Origin: Eimeria necatrix
Lineage: Eukaryota; Apicomplexa; Conoidasida; Eucoccidiorida; Eimeriidae
Reading direction: 5' to 3'
Assembly (NCBI RefSeq): GCF_000499385.1
Contig: NW_013654402.1
Coordinates: forward strand, 1 to 64,000
DNA: 64,000 nucleotides
Shown here piece after piece: positions 58,701 to 64,000 of this stretch. The notes below the pieces were generated by a model. It ran no database searches. It was not told where the DNA came from and worked only from the letters and a program-made list of their open reading frames with translations. The translations under genes were made by a program, and so were the position numbers. Positions within the stretch are counted from its first letter, which is position 1. The number at the start of each line of letters is the position of its first letter.

Positions 58701-61700
58701 CTGCTGCTGATCCCGCTGCTCTAGATACGACCGAAAGCCTTCCATTTCTTCCGGCAGGGGGCACACCTGCTCGAGCCGGTCCAGGAGCTCTAGAGACAGG
58801 CCGCTGCTGTCAAGCTTCTCCAGCCGTGCTGCTGCTTCCTGCGAGCAGCAGGAACAGCAGCCGCAGAACAGGCCGCCGTTAGGGTTACTATTGTTTCCCG
58901 AATCTCAGGACAAGCAAAGAACAGCAGCAGTTGCTGCACAGCAATGCCAGAAACACTGACCACGTGCGCAGGAACGCTACGACATCAGTATCCAGAATAC
59001 CTTGGTTGTGAGAGACAGCCTCGCCAGAACTATTGCAACATTTTGGGCGCGCTTGCTCGATATGATTTTTATCTGCTGCACTTCTGGCTTCTTTGTGCCT
59101 CTTCTGGTTGGTGCTGCAGCTGCTGCTGCTGGTTGTGTGCGAGAGAATAGGCGGCTAAGGGCTGCGCCGTCGACCAAGGCCGAAGGTCCTAATGGGCCTA
59201 AGGCCGGCATCTCGCTGAAAACAGTGCCCTGAAAACAGACATTAGATGCACCCAACCTGAGCTCGCAGCTGGCTGCCTTGAATGCAACAGTCATGCAAGT
59301 ACAAAATGAGTCCAGAAGCAGCTGCAGAAGTAGGGAAAATTGCAAGGAATACATGCGCTTGATGTACTGCAGCTGCCACCGCTGCACACCTCCTCAGCAG
59401 CCTGTGGCAGCAGCGGCTCATACAAAGCTCACGTGAATTTTGTCGCCTGGAAGAGCCTTCCAATGTATCCTGCGACCTAAAGGTAGAGCCGCTTCTGCTG
59501 CTGCCTTTTTCTGCATTGCTGCTGCTGTTGCAGCCTTGGGTGGCGGAGGCCTCCTGCCAGCTGGAGGACCCTTTGGTGGAGGTCCCGGGGCCTTCGTAGT
59601 AACTGATGATGTGGCTGATGCTGGAGTTCCAACCGGTCCTGTCCGAGCTGAAGGAGGTGGCCGACCTGCCGGTGGCTTCCCCGGTGCCTTGGCTTTTGGC
59701 GCAGGAAGCACAGCTTTGTCTGCTCCTACTGCTTGAGCTGGCTCTCTTGATCTCGCTGTTTCTGTTCCCATTTCCGCCTTAGGCACAGAGTTTGGCGGGG
59801 GACGAATGCCTTTCGGGGGAGGTCCCGGTGGCTTGGCCTTCAGCAGCCCCTTTGAGGCTGCTGGGGCCTGTAGTGAAGGCGCAACCGTTACGGGAATGAT
59901 AGTTGCTGCGGCAGTTGCTGCTTCAGCTGTTAAATGCCCTGTGGCTGCGGCGGGCGAAACGGCCACGGTTGCTCCACATGCAGCATCTAAGGCTGCATCC
60001 GGTGGAAGAGACACATGTAGCAGTCTCCCGTCAGGAAGGCGCAAAGCAAGTACCTGACCGCTTGGTAGCCTTGTCCCTGACAGAGGAGATGCTGCTGCTG
60101 CCGGTACAACTGCTGTAGGTTGTCCTACCGCAGCTCCTGATAACGCAGCCCCTGCTGCTGTTTCGACTGGCTCCACGGACACCGCAGCCTTTACATCGCG
60201 AGACTCCATCTTCAGCTTTTCCTGTGTTGGCCCTGGTTCAAAGCCGTTGTGCTGCTGCTGCTGCTGCTGTAGCAATTCCGATTGTTCACAAGACGCATTT
60301 GCCCCATTAATACCGGACTGGAGCTGCACAGTGGATCCGCCGCATGCACCGCCCGTCTCCGCAACAGCAGCGCCTAATTGCTGGTTTCTGTCCACTGTAC
60401 GAGTAGAAACAACTGTTGAGCAAGTTATAGGGATTCCTGAATCATGATTCGCAACATTCTGATCTGCACTAGGACAGACCGTGACAGCAAGCGTTGCAGT
60501 AGGAACACCGCTTTCTGATTCGCAATTAAGAAGCCCCGCTGACGCCTCTATCACAACCGAGTCACCAGGAGCGCCAGCAGCATCTACTTTGGCCTCTTTG
60601 TGTTGAGAGGCATCAGCAGCGGTAAGCACTCCTGCTGGACCAAAAGAAGTATCCGGCGGAGCGTCAACCACAGAAGGATTGGTACCAGGAGCAGCAGCAG
60701 CAGCCGGCACAGGAGGTGGTGAAATGGGATGATTCAGTGACTGCAAGACGCTGGAAAAAACTAAAGTGTCAGCTTTTGCCTCAACCCAGCCGCCCTGAGG
60801 TCCAGCCGCCTCCACACAGGAAACTGTGTGCGGGCTAGCAGCAGCAGTTTGCACTGCCGCTGCTGTTGCTAATGGCAATGCTGTCTCAACATTTTTAGCT
60901 GTAGACGGCACAGGTAGATCGTCGTGGACGGTAGGCATTTCTTCATATATCTGCCGCTGCTGCACGCACTCTTCTTCAACATGCTGCTGCTGAGAATTCC
61001 TTGGGTTTTCCTGAGCGGCTTGTCTCAAATCCACCATCGCAACCATCGGGGTTGAGCTTGGAAGGTCTTCTGAACTTGAGGATACAAGAACAGGCACAAC
61101 GCGTCGGCTGCACACTGGCGCACCCGGAAAAATCCGCGGAACTGAAGGCTTTGCTAAGTTAAAGCTCTGCTGTTGCGCTGTAGCAACAGCAACACATGCT
61201 GCTGTAGGGGAGGTGACACTTATGAGCCGTCGGTTCTGGCCAGGCCGCAGCGGGACGGGAGCGATTCGGCTGGGCCTCGGAGCAGGAACTTGCTGCTGTT
61301 GCTGCATTGATTGCTGGCGATGCATCACCCACTGCTGCTGCGTCACCGTTGACGCAGCAGCAGTGGCAGCGGAGCCAACTGAAACTCCTCCTCTACAGTT
61401 CTCCTCTAAGTCCTCCCCTCCTTTTGTTACAGCTGCCGTGCACGGCGTCTGCGGGCGCTGCTGCTCTTTCTGCTGCTCTTGCGGACGTCTTGACTCGCTG
61501 ATAGTCAGTGATGAGACAGATTCAATCCGGAGCAGCTCCTGCTTCCGCTGTTTCTGCTCCTGGCGACGCAACTGCAAATATTGTGACACCTGCCTGTGAA
61601 GAAGGTTTTGTTGTTGCAGCCATGGTGGGGGAAGAGCGTGCTGCAGCATGCGGGTTGCATGCAGCGCAGCAGACGCTCCCGAGCCAGCGGCGGCAAAGGA

Positions 61701-64000
61701 GTACGACAGGAGGCTCAGCGCCATAGAGAATTCATTGCTGCAGAGTTTCAGGGCAACAGCACAGCTGTCACTGCTGCATCCAGACGCCTCCACCAGCATC
61801 CGCAGCAGCCGCTGCAGCAAGCCAAAAGCATGAGCAAGCGTACGGGCCAGCAATCACTTGCGCGGCAACACCGCAGCTGCTTAGTTCCACATGCGCTGCA
61901 GGACGGGTCAGATAGCAAGACTGCCAGGTTCGACCGCGAGATGAGTCGAAACAAACGCACACAAGCACCAAAGCATCAAGCAAGTGACCTTACGGGATCC
62001 AGCTGGAGACGGTGTCGGGCGACGAAATCTCTGCGACTTGCTGTGGGCCGCTTGGTGATGTGAAGGTGGCGTTGAGACGTAACTGCTGTTTCTCCTGAGG
62101 CTGGTGCGGGTGCTGCTCCAGCCGCTGCTGCTGCCTCAGAAGAAGCCAGCTGTGCTCCCTCTGTAATACTCACACTGCTGCATGTACTGAAGCGGCGAGA
62201 TGCTCGGAACTCTTGTTGCTGAGAAAACTGATGCTGACTTTGCGGGTCAGGACCACTCGAAGCGTTCTCCCGCGGCTGCTGCCACCTCAACAAAGTGGAC
62301 ACAATCCCACTAACGATCGATTTGCTTGGGGGTGACTTGCCAGAAGGGCTAAATACGTTGCTGCTGCTGTTTCCGCTGCACATATTGCCTGAGAGATTCT
62401 TTTCAACAGACGGGATGTCCCCTACACCAGCAGCAGACAGAGAATGCTCGGAAGCACTTGCTGTTCCGCCAAAATGGCTTGGTGGTGGACAATAAGTGCA
62501 TCCTGGAAAACAGTCACTGCCACGGCAAGCGCTGCTGAGACTGTTGCTGCCTTTGCAGCTACTACTGCTGTTGACCGGGCTGTTGCAGGTGCTTCCGTAT
62601 TTGTGAGCATCCTCCATGTGCTCAAAAATAAGAGAAACCCGAAGACGTTGTGGCAAAGGAGCTGGAGAATCCAGATCTTGTGCAGACAATTCCACCACGG
62701 ATTGGTCCAGCGAAAGAAAACCTGCGGCAGCAAATGCAGCATAAGTACCATTGCAAGGACATGACACCACAGTATGCTCTGTGAGCCGCTCAATCCCCCT
62801 GAGAAGAAGACACGTTTACTCAGCTTCTAGCAGCACCTAAACGGCGTAGAAGTATGCCAAATTCTCACCTGTGTGCAGAGCGTACAACGCGTATATTTGT
62901 TGCTGTTGGTGCTGCTGCTGATAATGCCTGCCGTGAGGGTGCATCTTCCGCTGCCCCTCAGGATCTCCAGTTTCAGCCTGCAGTGTATCTCCTCGGAGGT
63001 GATGTTTTGGGGCAAGTTGTCGAATGGCAATCAGCACGTCACCGGACAGGACGAGTTGACGGGCACTCCCATCTCGCGCATGTGCGAAGTCGAAGACTGC
63101 CGATGCTGATCCATCCTGAGCAAGAACAGCAGCAGGTAGGCGTATCCTGTATACAACACATTTTCTTTCTGTCCCTGCCGCTACTGCTAGTAGCATCAAG
63201 TCTTAGTGTTGCGATTGCAACTGCCTCTCCAACAGGAAAGTAAGTCATGCTTTGTCGCACACTCGGCCCACAAGGAAGCTGCCTGAACGAGGCGGCCATG
63301 GCAATTAAAGTAGCAGCATTGCTCTTCGTTGCACAGACGCTGCACAGACGAAAGCCTTCGCTACTTGGGTTACCGCTGCCGATCCAGCTACCATTGGGGC
63401 TCACTGGAAGCACGTCTGCAGCCATCAGCTGGTAGTCATGCGCGCAGGCTTGCAGCGCAAAGTGCGAGTGCAGCTCGCGCTGATGCTGTTGCTGCAGCCG
63501 CCTCTGTTGCAGATGCTGCTGCTGTTGCCGATGCTGCACCGCTGCGAGCAACTCCTCCGCGGTCAAAGGGGCCTCCCCTTCACTTGAAAATTCTGCTGCC
63601 TCTCCTGCGATTGGAGATCCCAGCCAGTCTGCCACAGAAGACCCTTCTGTTGGACTGCTACCCTCAAGCGGGCAGCCATCCATAGAGCCAGCGACGGCTG
63701 CTGCCGCTGCTGCTGTTGATGATCTGTTCCACGGAATATGGCTAGTAGAAGTAACAGGAGGACAGCTGCAAACGTTGCCGCTGTTAAGGCAAGGAGCAGA
63801 CACGGGTAAAGACACATATGCATCGCAACAAGCTCCTAAGTGGCCGAGGGGGCCTCCAGGGTCAAGCAGCAGAGGAACATCATCAGGACTGGATGCGGCC
63901 TCGATTACTGCGGCCGCTGTTGCAGCAGAAACACTACAGTCGGTCAGGAGCCTTGCCTGCTGCCGCAGCGCCCGGAGGTAGGGGTGACTCTGCGCCTCTT
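55768..64000 (-). CDS. FRM2: Formin with PTEN-C2-like, FH1 and FH2 regions (FRM2 type), runs off right edge
   Basis: Phase-exact exons: 62798-61994, 61811-59433, 59228-59001, 57769-56965 and 56654-55768 (stop). Other exons are approximate: 64000 to about 63270, about 63160-63000, about 58950-58870, about 58830-58400 and about 58270-58027. The C2-like part has RQLVLSGDVLIAIRQL, then AAFAAAGFLSLDQSVVELSA and RLRVSLIFEHME. FH1 consists of PPPKG/RPPP blocks (residues coded at 59530-59850). FH2 begins LGRRIHWKALPGDKIH, then GTVFSEMP, IISSKRAQNVAIVLARL, VCPLPEEMEGFRSYLE, LQAVLQWGNYVNHG (the GNYxN motif), FALTSLLKLMEFRSTVDTRL, SLHYILVNL and VTELARFYGEEP. Formins nucleate and elongate actin filaments. 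FRM2 of Toxoplasma and Plasmodium is reported to carry a PTEN-C2-like domain and to act near the apicoplast in actin-network formation and daughter-cell assembly. The last exon adds a Gln-rich tail. The N-terminus lies outside the window. Confidence 0.87.

Overview
The window looks like nuclear DNA of an apicomplexan coccidian, most likely an Eimeria species. This is an inference from three things: exons saturated with CAG triplets that encode homopolymeric Gln, Ala and Ser runs, many interstitial arrays of the telomere-like heptamer AAACCCT, and intron-rich genes for conserved eukaryotic proteins plus an apicomplexan-type formin. Species cannot be decided from the sequence alone. No mobile element, CRISPR array or rRNA was seen.

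Layout. 1-535: 3' end of a methionyl-tRNA synthetase gene (+). 1920-7280: a TPR plus armadillo gene resembling TTC12 (+), extremely repeat-rich. 7286-7600: CTAG-type microsatellite and a 34-bp minisatellite. 8360-9040: EMC4, an ER membrane complex subunit (+). 9953-12146: an Aurora-like protein kinase (-) whose seven introns all contain telomere-like arrays. 12552-17066: a 1504-codon low-complexity open frame (-). 17-24 kb: repeat-poor, with one hypothetical gene. 24087-25088: PHF5A/Rds3, a splicing factor SF3b subunit (-). 25600-25670: tRNA-Trp (-). 26258-34187: a multi-exon SET1/MLL-type histone methyltransferase (+). 35245-40889: Gln-rich coiled-coil gene(s) (-). 43027-43396: Sec61 beta (+). 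44835-53289: one large multi-exon protein, unrecognised, probably secretory (-). 55768 to the right edge: a formin with PTEN-C2-like, FH1 and FH2 regions, FRM2 type (-).

The window alternates repeat-rich blocks (1-17 kb, 26-40 kb, 56-64 kb) with repeat-poor blocks (17-26 kb, 40-56 kb), as described for Eimeria chromosomes. Exon boundaries were read by hand from GT/AG signals and kept only where codon phases on both sides agree and the joined protein matches a known family; approximate boundaries are stated as such. The genes are mostly unrelated housekeeping, chromatin, cytoskeleton and secretory-pathway functions, with no evidence of an operon-like system.

The most unusual signal is at 8.9-11.8 kb. 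Telomere-like repeats act there as intron bodies, as spacers between two convergent genes, and as the source of both genes' last codons and stop codons.
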